Shown here piece by piece: positions 35,460 to 43,978 of a stretch of DNA of 64,000 bases. Made by a program: the position numbers and the translations under genes. The stretch's first letter is position 1, and each line of letters begins with the position of its first letter. The notes under the pieces are model-generated. The model was not told the DNA's origin. It ran no database searches and saw only the letters and a list, made by a program, of their open reading frames with translations. The stretch is from VFZP01 sp043755595 (GTDB lineage: Bacteria; Acidobacteriota; Terriglobia; Bryobacterales; Bryobacteraceae), in contig JAYUSQ010000308.1 of NCBI GenBank assembly GCA_043755595.1, positions 7,546-71,545 of the forward strand, in the 5' to 3' direction.

Positions 35460-38450
35460 ATGCCGCGCTGGCTCGCGATAGTGCCATGGCTGTTAGTGCC
35501 TTTGGGCGCACAGCAACACTCTCGCCTCGCCGGTGTGATTACCGACCCATCCGGCCGCCCGGTGGCCGAAGCCGCCGTCAGCGTCATCAGCGAAGAGACC
35601 GGGTTCCGGCGGGTAACGTCCACTTTCGACAACGGCGGCTACACCGTCTCGTCGCTCCAGCCCGGCCCTTACAAGATCATCGTTCGTAAGCCGGGCTTCC
35701 CTACGCTGGTGCGCCTGGCTGTGAAGTTGGACGCCGGCCAAACCGCGCGCGTCGATTTCGAATTGCGCCTGGACAGCCTCCACGAAACGATCACCGTGGA
35801 AGGCAAACCGCCAGTGACGATCAACACCGAAGATGCCTCCGTTGGCACCCTGGTTGGCCGTGAGTGGATTGAGCGGCTGCCGGTGAATGGGCGCGGTTTG
35901 TTGAATCTGCTGGAAATGGCGCCGGGCGCGGTGGTGACGCCTGCCACTCGCGGCGAGGCTGGCCAGTTTACCGCCAATGGACAACGGCCCAACACACACT
36001 ACTTCAGCGTCGACGGCGTCAGCGTGAACACCGGAATTCTTGGTGGTGGTCAGCCTGCACTTGCGGCCGGTGGCTCGCTCCCGTCGGTGAATGCGTTCGG
36101 CGGGCTGCACAGCTTGGTGAGCCTCGAAGCGCTCGACGAATTCCGGCTGCAGACATCGACGACCGTGGCTGAGTTCGGCCGCCTGCCGGGCGCACAAGTT
36201 TCACTCGGCACGCGCTCTGGTTCTAACGATCTGCACGGCTCAGTTTTTTTCTTTGGAAGAAATGCCGCGCTCGACGCGAACGACTGGTTTGCCAACAGTA
36301 GCTCGCTCGGCCGCGGACACTCGCGCCTGAGCCACGCCGGCGGATCGGCAGGCGGCCCACTTCGCCGCAACCGGACCTTTTTCTTTCTCGCTTACGAGGA
36401 CATGCGCTTCCAGCAATCGGCGGTCTGGCGAACACCGGTGCCCGACGCCGACGTGCTCACTCGGACTCCGGGCTGGGCGTATCCGCTGCTCGGATTGTTT
36501 CCGCAAGGCAACGGCCGAACCCTCAGCGCCGATAGTTTGGAATGGATCGGACGCAGCACGCGCCCGGCCGGGATGGCCAACATGAGTCTTCGCCTGGATC
36601 ATTCACTCACGTCGAAACTGAGCCTATTCGCGCGCTACGGCCGTTCGCCTTCGCGCAGCGAATTCGGAGCGTCGCAACTTAATAACTTCGCCGCGAAGTT
36701 CTCTTCATTCACCGTTGGTTTGAATGCACGACTCGGGCCTCGGCTGGTGAACGACTTGCGCGCGAATTTCGTACACGCCTCGGCCGACTCAGCCTGGACG
36801 CAGGAGCGCGCCGCGGAGTTGCCCCAATGTTACTTCGCCGATGTCGTCACCGCTCTCACGCGCACCGCGCAGGATTGCAATACTTTCTTCCGGTTGTCGG
36901 TTGGCGGGCTCGGTCAATTGGCTTCCGGCCAGGAAGCCGGACACCGCCAACGCCAATGGAATATCTCAGACACCGCCAGTCTCAGCAGCGGATCCCATGC
37001 CTGGCGCTTTGGCGTCGACTATCGCCGCATCGCACCCGAACGGCTACGGCCCACCGTGATATCGAACGTCATGGTCAACAGCATCGAAGATCTGTTGAAT
37101 CAGCGCAACATCTGGGTGACGTCGACGCGCCTTGAGCCCAACCGTCTTACCTTGAGTGAATTGTCTTTGTTCCTGCAAGATACCTGGCGGATCCACTCGC
37201 GCCTCACCTTTTCGTATGGCGTCCGTTGGGAATGGAGCGCGCCGCCGGTTTCGTTGTTGCCGCCTAGGGGACTGCAGTTGCCCCGCGCTAACCCGTTTGC
37301 GGCGCCGGTCAAGGCAACGGTTTGGGGCTCGCGCTATAACAACGTGGCGCCCCGAGGCGGACTGGCGCTGCAACTATCGAAGTCTCGCAATACGATCTTA
37401 CGCTCCGGCTTCGGCGCTTACTACGAATCCAGTTTGTCGATCGCGACGGACTTGCTCAATGACAGCCCGCATCTGTTCTGGCAGCTGGCCAGCCCCGTGC
37501 AAGAGGTCGGCGGACCCACCCAGTCGGTGGTGAACTATGGCTTTGCGCAAGGCTTGCGCCTGCCGCGAGTCTGGCAGTGGAACGTGACGCTCGAACAGCC
37601 GCTCGGCAAGGGCGACGTCGTCTCCGCCGGTTATGTCGGCTCACGCGGCATCGATCTGCTGCGGCGCGAAATGGATGGCGTCGGCGGAGTGGCCCTGGTG
37701 ACCAACCACGGAGCGTCGGACTATCATGCGCTCCAATTGCAATGGCGACGCCGACTGGCGCGATTTGCGCAAGTTTCGGCTTCCTACGCGTGGTCGCACT
37801 CCATCGACACCGCTTCCACCGATTCACTTTTGCATTGGGTGAGTTCGTCGTCCGATGCCGCGCGAGACCGGGCATCCTCGGATTTCGATCTTCGCCAGTC
37901 GCTCAACTTGGCCTTTGCGCTGAACAGTGACAAGGGTCGGCTGAAGAACTGGTCGCTCGATGGAGTCTATCGCTGGCGCGCGGGCTTCCCGCTGGGCTTG
38001 TTGCAGTCGGAAACCGCGCTGGGTCTGATGTTCGCCAATGCCATCCGTCCCAACTACACAGGTGGACCGGTCTGGTTGGCCGATGCGAATGCGCCCGGCG
38101 GACGACGCTTGAACGCTTCGGCTTTCGAGGCCGCGAGAAATTCCCGTCAAGGTTCACTCGGCCGCAACGCGATCGATGGGTCCGGTATGAACCAACTTGA
38201 TCTGGCGGTGCGGCGTGAATTCAAGTTTAAGCGAGGCGGCCGCGCTGAATTGCGCCTTGATAGTTTTAACGTCCTCAACCGCGCGAATCTCAGCGACCCT
38301 GTGCGCTTCCTGACCAGCCCGCTTTTCGGACAACCTACTTCGATGTTGAACACCATGCTCGGCACCGGGACGCCGTCGAGCGGATTGACGCCGATGTTCC
38401 AGAATGGCGGCGCCCGGTCGTTCCAGCTTTCGTTGCGCTGGCGATTTTAG
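35460..38450 (+). CDS. Oar-like TonB-dependent receptor with carboxypeptidase-regulatory domain
   Basis: 996 residues. A short signal peptide (MPRWLAIVPWLLVPLGA) is followed by a carboxypeptidase regulatory-like beta-sandwich (LAGVITDPSGRPVAEAAVSV to about residue 100), a plug (ITVEGKPPVTINTEDASVG, LPVNGRGLLNLLEMAPG, FSVDGVSVNTG) and a large barrel ending LSLRWRF, with the terminal Phe required for assembly. Acidobacteria carry many such proteins; the substrate, perhaps an oligosaccharide or metal complex, is unknown. ATG at 35460 was chosen since it directly opens the signal peptide. It lies seven bases after the anti-sigma gene and ends four bases into the convergent TonB-fusion gene. Confidence 0.92.
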   Translation: MPRWLAIVPWLLVPLGAQQHSRLAGVITDPSGRPVAEAAVSVISEETGFRRVTSTFDNGGYTVSSLQPGPYKIIVRKPGFPTLVRLAVKLDAGQTARVDFELRLDSLHETITVEGKPPVTINTEDASVGTLVGREWIERLPVNGRGLLNLLEMAPGAVVTPATRGEAGQFTANGQRPNTHYFSVDGVSVNTGILGGGQPALAAGGSLPSVNAFGGLHSLVSLEALDEFRLQTSTTVAEFGRLPGAQVSLGTRSGSNDLHGSVFFFGRNAALDANDWFANSSSLGRGHSRLSHAGGSAGGPLRRNRTFFFLAYEDMRFQQSAVWRTPVPDADVLTRTPGWAYPLLGLFPQGNGRTLSADSLEWIGRSTRPAGMANMSLRLDHSLTSKLSLFARYGRSPSRSEFGASQLNNFAAKFSSFTVGLNARLGPRLVNDLRANFVHASADSAWTQERAAELPQCYFADVVTALTRTAQDCNTFFRLSVGGLGQLASGQEAGHRQRQWNISDTASLSSGSHAWRFGVDYRRIAPERLRPTVISNVMVNSIEDLLNQRNIWVTSTRLEPNRLTLSELSLFLQDTWRIHSRLTFSYGVRWEWSAPPVSLLPPRGLQLPRANPFAAPVKATVWGSRYNNVAPRGGLALQLSKSRNTILRSGFGAYYESSLSIATDLLNDSPHLFWQLASPVQEVGGPTQSVVNYGFAQGLRLPRVWQWNVTLEQPLGKGDVVSAGYVGSRGIDLLRREMDGVGGVALVTNHGASDYHALQLQWRRRLARFAQVSASYAWSHSIDTASTDSLLHWVSSSSDAARDRASSDFDLRQSLNLAFALNSDKGRLKNWSLDGVYRWRAGFPLGLLQSETALGLMFANAIRPNYTGGPVWLADANAPGGRRLNASAFEAARNSRQGSLGRNAIDGSGMNQLDLAVRREFKFKRGGRAELRLDSFNVLNRANLSDPVRFLTSPLFGQPTSMLNTMLGTGTPSSGLTPMFQNGGARSFQLSLRWRF

Positions 38451-39730
38451 TTCCCGATCCTGACCGGGGAAACTCTCGTCCGGTCGCGCCCCAGTTCAAA
38501 CTGCAGCAACCAACTTTGCGGCGTCTCTCCTGCGGGAAACTTCCAAGCCTTGGCGGCGGCCAGGACACGATCGGTGAAATATTTGCTCGCGGGCGGTCCT
38601 TCGAGCGTGGCTTGATTCACGTTTCCAGCGGCATCGACACTCACGCGGACGTGAATCCGCACCCGCCCTACGATTGTGTTGCGGGCTCCCGGTGGAATCT
38701 CCGGCAACACGCGCGTAATCCCGTTGGCCTGAGGAGCCGGTTCGCGAGGAGCGCTCATCGCGGGAGGCGCCTTTGTTTCCACCATGGCCGGCGCTGATTT
38801 CGGTTTCTTCTTGATTGCCTTGGTTTCAGGCGGAGGCTTGACCTCTAGGGCTGGCGCAGGATTGGCGGCTATTGCGGCGGGCTCCACCACCTTTGGCGGG
38901 GGCGGAGGTTGCGGCGGCTCAGTGCCCGGCCAGTTTTTGATCGAAATCAGACCGAGCAACGCGGCGGCAGCGGCCAGCCAGAGCCACCCGCGTCCCGATC
39001 GCGGTTCGCCACGTAAATGTGTTTCGATGCGCCGCAGATCCCAACGGCTAGCTGGGTCGGCGGTCAGGCAATTCCTGGCGATCTCACGGAAGGGCTCAGG
39101 CAAAGGCGCATTCGCTCCGGAGGCGCCAAGCGCTTCTTTCAGGAGGGCTCCGATCGCGAGACAGTCGCCGGCCGTATCCCCGCCCGGAATCAGGCTATCG
39201 CTGGAAATCTTGAGTTGTTCGCCGAACGCCATGATGTTGGCCGGCTTCAAGCTTCCATGCGCGAAGCCCTTCGTCTCCAAATACTGCAAGGCGCTCAGCA
39301 CCGGGAGGAGCATAGCTCGCGTCTCGTCCGGGGTCAGCGGCCGTTCGGCCAGAACCTCGGCGAGGTTCTCGTCGGCTCGCTCCATGACGGCATACGCGCA
39401 TCGAATATCCGGCAGCGCCGTTTCTCCGTGCGCGAGGGTCGAGACGAGGGCCGGGTGCGAGAGATGAGCGCTCTTCTCCCAGCCGGCGATCAGGGCATCG
39501 ATCGAGGCAGGCGATCCGGGAATAAGTTTGACGGCCGCGTTCCGGCCCCGGAACTGCGTTTCGAAGACAGCGCTGAGCTTGCCTCCGCCCAGGCAGCGCT
39601 CCAACGGGAACCCCGCATCGAGGCTTCGGCCTTCGCATTGTTTCCAGTATTCGAGATTGAGCGACATGCCTGGCAGCGGTTTCGGCAAACCATTATTGTA
39701 CGGTTGCCCGGCGGGCGCCGGCTGGCCCAT
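38447..39730 (-). CDS. Kinase-like (catalytic Asp missing) membrane protein with TonB C-terminal domain
   Basis: 427 residues. Residues 35-240 resemble a Hanks kinase: Gly-rich CLGGGKLSAVF, AVKLI with Lys68, and a catalytic loop reading HGSLKPANIM at 158-167. There HRD is replaced by HGS and DFG by SDS (177-179), so catalytic Asp and metal-binding Asp are both absent and it is probably a pseudokinase. A membrane helix (about 249-265) is followed by a Pro-rich span (EPPQPPPPPKVVEP) and a TonB domain (about 335-427: VGRVRIHVRVSVDAAGNVNQ, KAWKFPAGE). It may link a cytoplasmic state to energising an outer-membrane receptor. A later start at 39667 is possible. Confidence 0.85.
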   Translation of the reverse strand: MGQPAPAGQPYNNGLPKPLPGMSLNLEYWKQCEGRSLDAGFPLERCLGGGKLSAVFETQFRGRNAAVKLIPGSPASIDALIAGWEKSAHLSHPALVSTLAHGETALPDIRCAYAVMERADENLAEVLAERPLTPDETRAMLLPVLSALQYLETKGFAHGSLKPANIMAFGEQLKISSDSLIPGGDTAGDCLAIGALLKEALGASGANAPLPEPFREIARNCLTADPASRWDLRRIETHLRGEPRSGRGWLWLAAAAALLGLISIKNWPGTEPPQPPPPPKVVEPAAIAANPAPALEVKPPPETKAIKKKPKSAPAMVETKAPPAMSAPREPAPQANGITRVLPEIPPGARNTIVGRVRIHVRVSVDAAGNVNQATLEGPPASKYFTDRVLAAAKAWKFPAGETPQSWLLQFELGRDRTRVSPVRIGN

Positions 39731-39751
39731 CGCGTCTCGAATCTTGCGCTG

Positions 39752-40054
39752 CTAGAAGCCGACGTATCCGACAAGAGCGGTCATTACGTAGGCGAGTCCG
39801 CAGACTTCGGCTACGCGAAAGAGCGCGTGGAAGGATCGAGACATGAACTCAAAGCGGAGGAAAAGAGCGCAGATGGCGGCGATGTAGATCGGCAGCGGGC
39901 CGAGGATGCCCGGCATCGCCTGATGAAAAATCACCAGGATAAAGTAGTAGACGAATGGCCAATTTGAATCGGAACGGATTTTGAAGCGGGCGCCGATGAG
40001 CCACGCGCTGAAGAGCAGCAATACCGTTGCGTTGACGACGCTGGCCTGTGACAA
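39752..40054 (-). CDS. Small polytopic membrane protein
   Basis: 100 residues with three to four hydrophobic helices: VVNATVLLLFSAWLIGA, FVYYFILVIFHQAMPGILG, LPIYIAAICALFLRF and VCGLAYVMTALVGYVGF. I recognise no family. The start codon is TTG, with AGGAG about twelve bases upstream. It lies between the barrel gene and the kinase-like/TonB gene in the same direction, 21 bases ahead of the latter, so it may belong to the same transcript. Confidence 0.6.
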   Translation of the reverse strand: MSQASVVNATVLLLFSAWLIGARFKIRSDSNWPFVYYFILVIFHQAMPGILGPLPIYIAAICALFLRFEFMSRSFHALFRVAEVCGLAYVMTALVGYVGF

Positions 40055-40150
40055 GACGCTAACTATCTCCTACAGGAAACTAATCGTCAAGAAGCCGACA
40101 CAGTCGGATAGGGCAAATACCTGAGGGAACGAGTAGGGTCGGCGGTTGGC

Positions 40151-42166
40151 TTAAAACGACCACAAAAGACTGGTAAAACCGGTGTGCGCGCGGTAGTCCT
40201 GGGCAGCCTGAAAGTCGGCCGCATAGCCGTAGTATTGATAGCCCAGGTTCCATCGAATCTTATTGTGGAGGCGAATCGAGAGACGAGCTTGAGGGGATTG
40301 AAAGCTGAGCGGGAAAGTCTGGGCAGCACGAAACGCCGCCAGAGTCGAACCGCCGGCGGTACCGGAGGTAGGTGTGGACCGGCCATCGCCGGTATCTTGA
40401 ACCCGAGTGAAACCTACCGTCAGATCGAGACGCGAGCGCAGGCTGGCGCGGGCCGAGAAATAGGCTGTGTGGATGTTGCTGATGTAGAGCGAAGCCTCAT
40501 TCTCGACAAAGTCGCCGCTGGCGAAATAGGCGAGGCCGGACAACGTATCCCAATGCTGCTTGGAGTAGCCGGCGTCGAGGTTAAACCAACGCTTGGCTGC
40601 GTAGGAGCCGTCGGCGCCAGTGGAGCGAGCGCGGGAGCTATGCGTGAACAACGATGACGAGTTGGTGTTGTAGTTGGCGCGGGAGTAGGCTTGGAGCCGC
40701 AAAGGGCCGGACTTATACTGCACGCGGCCGCCGAAGGCCTGATAGTTGCGCTCGCTAGTGGGCAGAAACGGGCGGTCGGCCCGGCCGAGTTCGGCGTCGA
40801 TTACGATGGAGACCGCCTTGGCAGGTTGGAGCCGGAGCCGGGCCGAACCGGCTTTGAGATGATTCTCTTGCGTGGCCACGCGGCGATCGGTGAAGATATT
40901 GGCGGTCTCGGCTTCGACCGATTGAATGCGGCGGCTGGAATACCGGTAGCCTCCGAAAACGCCTAGCCATTTTCTGGCTTGATAGGAGGCTTCACTGTTA
41001 TTGACGAAGGTTCTAAGCGCGAGGTTCTGAAAGTAAACCACGCTAAAACTGCTGGTGGAATTGTTGATTTCCCGATACGACGCGTTGCCGTCCATACCCG
41101 TTTGATGGAAGGCCGTGTGATTGGTGATGGTCCAACTGCGGGCCGGAAAGAGGCTGAGCGTGACTGAGCCGGTGGATAGCGGCCTGCGGCCGGATCCAGT
41201 CACCAGGATCTGGCGCGTGGCGGCTGCCCCAGTGCGGCCGGCCCCGGTCACGGCCTCGTCAAAAGTGAAACCACGCTGGCTGCCGGCGTAAGAGAATCTC
41301 GCGTTGACGGAATACCAACTCTTGCCGTCCTTGACGACAGCTCCGCGCCAGAAGGGTGTATCGCCTGAATAAGGCTCGGTCCGGTTGAGCGAGTTGAGGA
41401 CAAGACGGTCGTTCGGGTTGGCGCCGGCGGTCGGCGAATCGAGCCGGTAGGAAGTCGAATCCTCAAAGCGCTGCCACCCCCGCATCACATGGAGTTTGAA
41501 GCCTGCAGCGAGAACCTCGCCGCCTAGCCGGAACTCGCGCTGGCGGCGGTCGATTCCCGCGAAGTAGGAAAACTGATCGCCGAGCGAATCGAATAGATTG
41601 ATGGTGGAAAGGCCGGGGCCGGTTTGGGAATTGCGGCTGTAGCCGGCGAGCAGGCGGAACCGGGATTGGGGGAAGAGCGTGAAGTCGTGGTCTTGGAGTT
41701 GGCGTGTTGTGTCGAGGAGGTGGCCACCTACGGCGCTGGGCAGGCCGGGATTGAAATACTCGTTGCTGCGCCATAGCAGGTCATATCGGTACCAGTGGTT
41801 TTGTTGAACGCGAAGCATCGCCGATTGGTAGGGGTCGTTGCCGAGACCTTGCGTGGACAGGATAATTTCGTCGAAAAGCCGGCCGTGTCCATCTTTCGAA
41901 TTGACGGTGAGATTGCTCCCCAGCAGACGAATGCCGTTGCCGAAGTTGACGTCACTGCGATAACGGAGCGGGTTGCCGTCGACGGAGTGAAAGCGGTAGC
42001 CGGTCTCAAACGAATTGACGACGTTGTAGTTGCCACTGTCCTGGCCGCGCGAGGAGCCGACTGGTTCGGTTGAGGGGGCGACCGTGGGCTGAGCGGCTAG
42101 CGAAGCGGCGGCCAGCAGCGCGATAGCGATAGCGGTGTGCGTCGTTTTGAGGATCGGAGGTCGCAT
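40151..42166 (-). CDS. Large outer-membrane beta-barrel, probable MtrB/PioB-like partner of the decaheme cytochrome
   Basis: 671 residues with a signal peptide (TAIAIALLAAASLAAQP). The body consists of alternating polar and aromatic strands, e.g. GYRFHSVDGNPLRYRSD, NHWYRYDLLWRSNEYFNP, WLGVFGGYRYSSRR, ending GFTSLLWSF with a terminal Phe. Length and strand count (over 20) suit MtrB/PioB barrels that sheath a multiheme cytochrome, and the gene begins nine bases after a decaheme cytochrome gene. I see no N-terminal CxxC like that of Shewanella MtrB. An unrelated large porin remains possible; the cytochrome pairing is the strongest argument. Confidence 0.75.
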   Translation of the reverse strand: MRPPILKTTHTAIAIALLAAASLAAQPTVAPSTEPVGSSRGQDSGNYNVVNSFETGYRFHSVDGNPLRYRSDVNFGNGIRLLGSNLTVNSKDGHGRLFDEIILSTQGLGNDPYQSAMLRVQQNHWYRYDLLWRSNEYFNPGLPSAVGGHLLDTTRQLQDHDFTLFPQSRFRLLAGYSRNSQTGPGLSTINLFDSLGDQFSYFAGIDRRQREFRLGGEVLAAGFKLHVMRGWQRFEDSTSYRLDSPTAGANPNDRLVLNSLNRTEPYSGDTPFWRGAVVKDGKSWYSVNARFSYAGSQRGFTFDEAVTGAGRTGAAATRQILVTGSGRRPLSTGSVTLSLFPARSWTITNHTAFHQTGMDGNASYREINNSTSSFSVVYFQNLALRTFVNNSEASYQARKWLGVFGGYRYSSRRIQSVEAETANIFTDRRVATQENHLKAGSARLRLQPAKAVSIVIDAELGRADRPFLPTSERNYQAFGGRVQYKSGPLRLQAYSRANYNTNSSSLFTHSSRARSTGADGSYAAKRWFNLDAGYSKQHWDTLSGLAYFASGDFVENEASLYISNIHTAYFSARASLRSRLDLTVGFTRVQDTGDGRSTPTSGTAGGSTLAAFRAAQTFPLSFQSPQARLSIRLHNKIRWNLGYQYYGYAADFQAAQDYRAHTGFTSLLWSF

Positions 42167-42175
42167 ACTATTTGG

Positions 42176-43108
42176 CTACCTCAGGAACAAGCGGTCTGCA
42201 TTGGAGCCATGAATTCGGACGTGACAGGTGGTGCAGTTTTGGTATTTAGGGTCTGCCATGTTGTGCGACCCCGATTGCGGTGTGACGCCGTCGGCTTGGC
42301 GCCCGAAGGCGCCAGCCCCGTTATGGCACTCAAGACAGACGGTAAAAACCAAAGGCCGTTTGAGCATGCGGAGATTTGTAGATCCGTGGGGCGAATGGCA
42401 GGTTTCGCAGCCCTCGACGCGCGTGCCAGGATGTTCGAAGGCAAACGGACCACGCTTGTCGGTGTGGCAGCGGAGGCAGGACTGTTCGCCATCGACGCCA
42501 GTGTGGGTCATCCTGGGCCGGTCTCCCATGCGCCAGGATGGTGACGCCGCTCCGTGAGGATTGTGGCAGTCGGTACACTTCATGAAGCCTTCGTTGACAC
42601 GATGTTTGGTGGGCATCGAAAATTGCGCTCTGACGGAGGAATGGCATCCATAGCAGAGTTGCGCTTGTGGCTTGGCGAGCAAGGCTTTCGGGGATTGTGA
42701 GCGGTGTATCGAGTGGCAGCTGGCGCAGGCGACGTCGGCTTGGGTATGGGAGGACCGGCGCACTTCGCCACGGGATAAGTCCTTGGTATGGCAGGCGAGG
42801 CAGGTGTCGAGGGACTGGCGCGGACTCATCAGTGAAAAGGCGCGTGGAATGGTTGTTTTTCCGCCCTTCGCGTCGACGTGTTCTTTCCCGGGACCATGAC
42901 AACCCTCGCATCCAGCATTCTCTGGCGGTTCCTTTCCAGAAGCGATGCTCTTGAAATGAGGATTGCGAAAGAAGGGTTGCCAAAGATCGGCGTGGCAGGT
43001 TTTGCAGGCGTTGTTGCCGGCGTGAATATTTTGGGCAGGGCTAGGGGCGACAGTTCCAGCCAGGAGATAGACCGCTAGCGATGCCCCGAACCAACCCTTG
43101 AATGACAC
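42176..43108 (-). CDS. Decaheme c-type cytochrome (DmsE/MtrA-like)
   Basis: 310 residues with a signal peptide (ASLAVYLLAGTVAPSPAQ). Ten CxxCH sites are visible: CKTCH, CEGCH, CLACH, CASCH, CYGCH, CTDCH, CLRCH, CETCH, CLECH and CTTCH. Additional His residues (HSIHRS, HNPHG, HSPHG) can serve as distal ligands, typical of DmsE/MtrA proteins, which move electrons across the periplasm into an outer-membrane barrel. First gene of the group; the barrel gene is nine bases downstream. No outer-surface cytochrome or quinol-oxidising CymA is adjacent; the b-cc/Rieske complex elsewhere in the window could supply electrons, but that is speculation. Confidence 0.93.
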   Translation of the reverse strand: MSFKGWFGASLAVYLLAGTVAPSPAQNIHAGNNACKTCHADLWQPFFRNPHFKSIASGKEPPENAGCEGCHGPGKEHVDAKGGKTTIPRAFSLMSPRQSLDTCLACHTKDLSRGEVRRSSHTQADVACASCHSIHRSQSPKALLAKPQAQLCYGCHSSVRAQFSMPTKHRVNEGFMKCTDCHNPHGAASPSWRMGDRPRMTHTGVDGEQSCLRCHTDKRGPFAFEHPGTRVEGCETCHSPHGSTNLRMLKRPLVFTVCLECHNGAGAFGRQADGVTPQSGSHNMADPKYQNCTTCHVRIHGSNADRLFLR

Positions 43109-43159
43109 TATCCCATTATGTTGGACGAACGGCTTGTCAGTTGTGAAGAACGAGCCAAA

Positions 43160-43175
43160 GTTTTGTAAACAAAAC
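43160..43175. promoter_or_regulatory. Short perfect inverted repeat upstream of the decaheme gene
   Basis: GTTTTG and CAAAAC face each other around a four-base TAAA loop, about 52 bases ahead of the cytochrome start codon and next to a terminator hairpin. It could be an operator or part of the terminator's flank; it does not match the FNR consensus. Confidence 0.3.
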
Positions 43176-43178
43176 GTT

Positions 43179-43216
43179 AAAGCTCCCCGGGACTGGGGTT
43201 CGGGGAGCTTTTTTTC
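43179..43216 (-). terminator. Strong hairpin terminator after the outer-membrane barrel gene
   Basis: AAAGCTCCCCG pairs perfectly with CGGGGAGCTTT around an 11-base loop. It lies 54 bases beyond the stop of the minus-strand gene at 43270. The T-run is longer on the plus strand (seven T), so it can act in both directions and insulates the cytochrome operon from the upstream gene. Confidence 0.8.
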
Positions 43217-43269
43217 TCAAGGGTTTAGCCGAGCCAACCGCAGGTGTGCGTGGGCGCGCGATTGCGGGA

Positions 43270-43920
43270 CTAGAACAGGTAGCTAAGGCCGATCAAGGGG
43301 GTGATGTCATGGAGCCACCCGCCGATTTTGTTGCCAGGCGACGGTACGATCACGTCCTTGGGAAAGGGAGTGACGAAGTCCCGCACTTCGGCGCGCATCA
43401 TGAGCCTATTGCCGACCCGCCACTTAACACCGGCCCCGAAACTCAGCATCGGCTGCCATTGTTGGACCTGTGAGAGGATGGCTACGTTGGTGAGCGGCTG
43501 GAAGGCTCGCTCGGTTCCGGTACCCTGATACCCTTTGAGGCCGCCGCCGAAAGCAACGAAGGGGCGCACCGAGTCTTCGCGCGAATTGCTGTACAGCAGT
43601 ACATCGTAATGCACGAGATGCGACCGCCCGGCGAAAGTGGCCGTCTGTGAACCGGCCGACGTACGGAGATCGGTCTTTTGGAATTGGTAGCGCATTTCGC
43701 CACCCCAGCGTCCTGGCGTGTTGTGAGCGAGCAAACCACCGGCAGTAAAACCCGGTTTGAACCCGGCGTTGCCTGCCGATGAGCCAGTCACGGGGCGGTC
43801 CATGTGGAAGGCGCCGCCGCCAATCACACCGACTTCGAAGGATTGCGCCGAGGCAGGTTGTAGGAATGGCGCCGTCAACAGCAATCCGAACAAGGAGACT
43901 CGTGTCGAAGCTTGTTTCAT
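43270..43920 (-). CDS. Small outer-membrane beta-barrel protein
   Basis: 216 residues with a signal peptide (FGLLLTAPFLQPASAQ). About eight amphipathic strands follow (FEVGVIGGGAFHM, WGGEMRYQFQKTDLR, VHYDVLLYSNS, VRPFVAFGGGLKGY, PMLSFGAGVKWRVG, RLMMRAEVRDFVTPF) and it ends DITPLIGLSYLF with terminal Phe. This is the OmpA/OmpW-type eight-stranded fold; no OmpA peptidoglycan-binding domain. It lies 58 bases after the large beta-propeller gene and is closed by its own terminator. Function unknown. Confidence 0.8.
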   Translation of the reverse strand: MKQASTRVSLFGLLLTAPFLQPASAQSFEVGVIGGGAFHMDRPVTGSSAGNAGFKPGFTAGGLLAHNTPGRWGGEMRYQFQKTDLRTSAGSQTATFAGRSHLVHYDVLLYSNSREDSVRPFVAFGGGLKGYQGTGTERAFQPLTNVAILSQVQQWQPMLSFGAGVKWRVGNRLMMRAEVRDFVTPFPKDVIVPSPGNKIGGWLHDITPLIGLSYLF

Positions 43921-43978
43921 TGTCTTTTATCCTTTGGCCGATATCGCGTCCTTAAGATTCCTAGAGTCGGGCGACACG

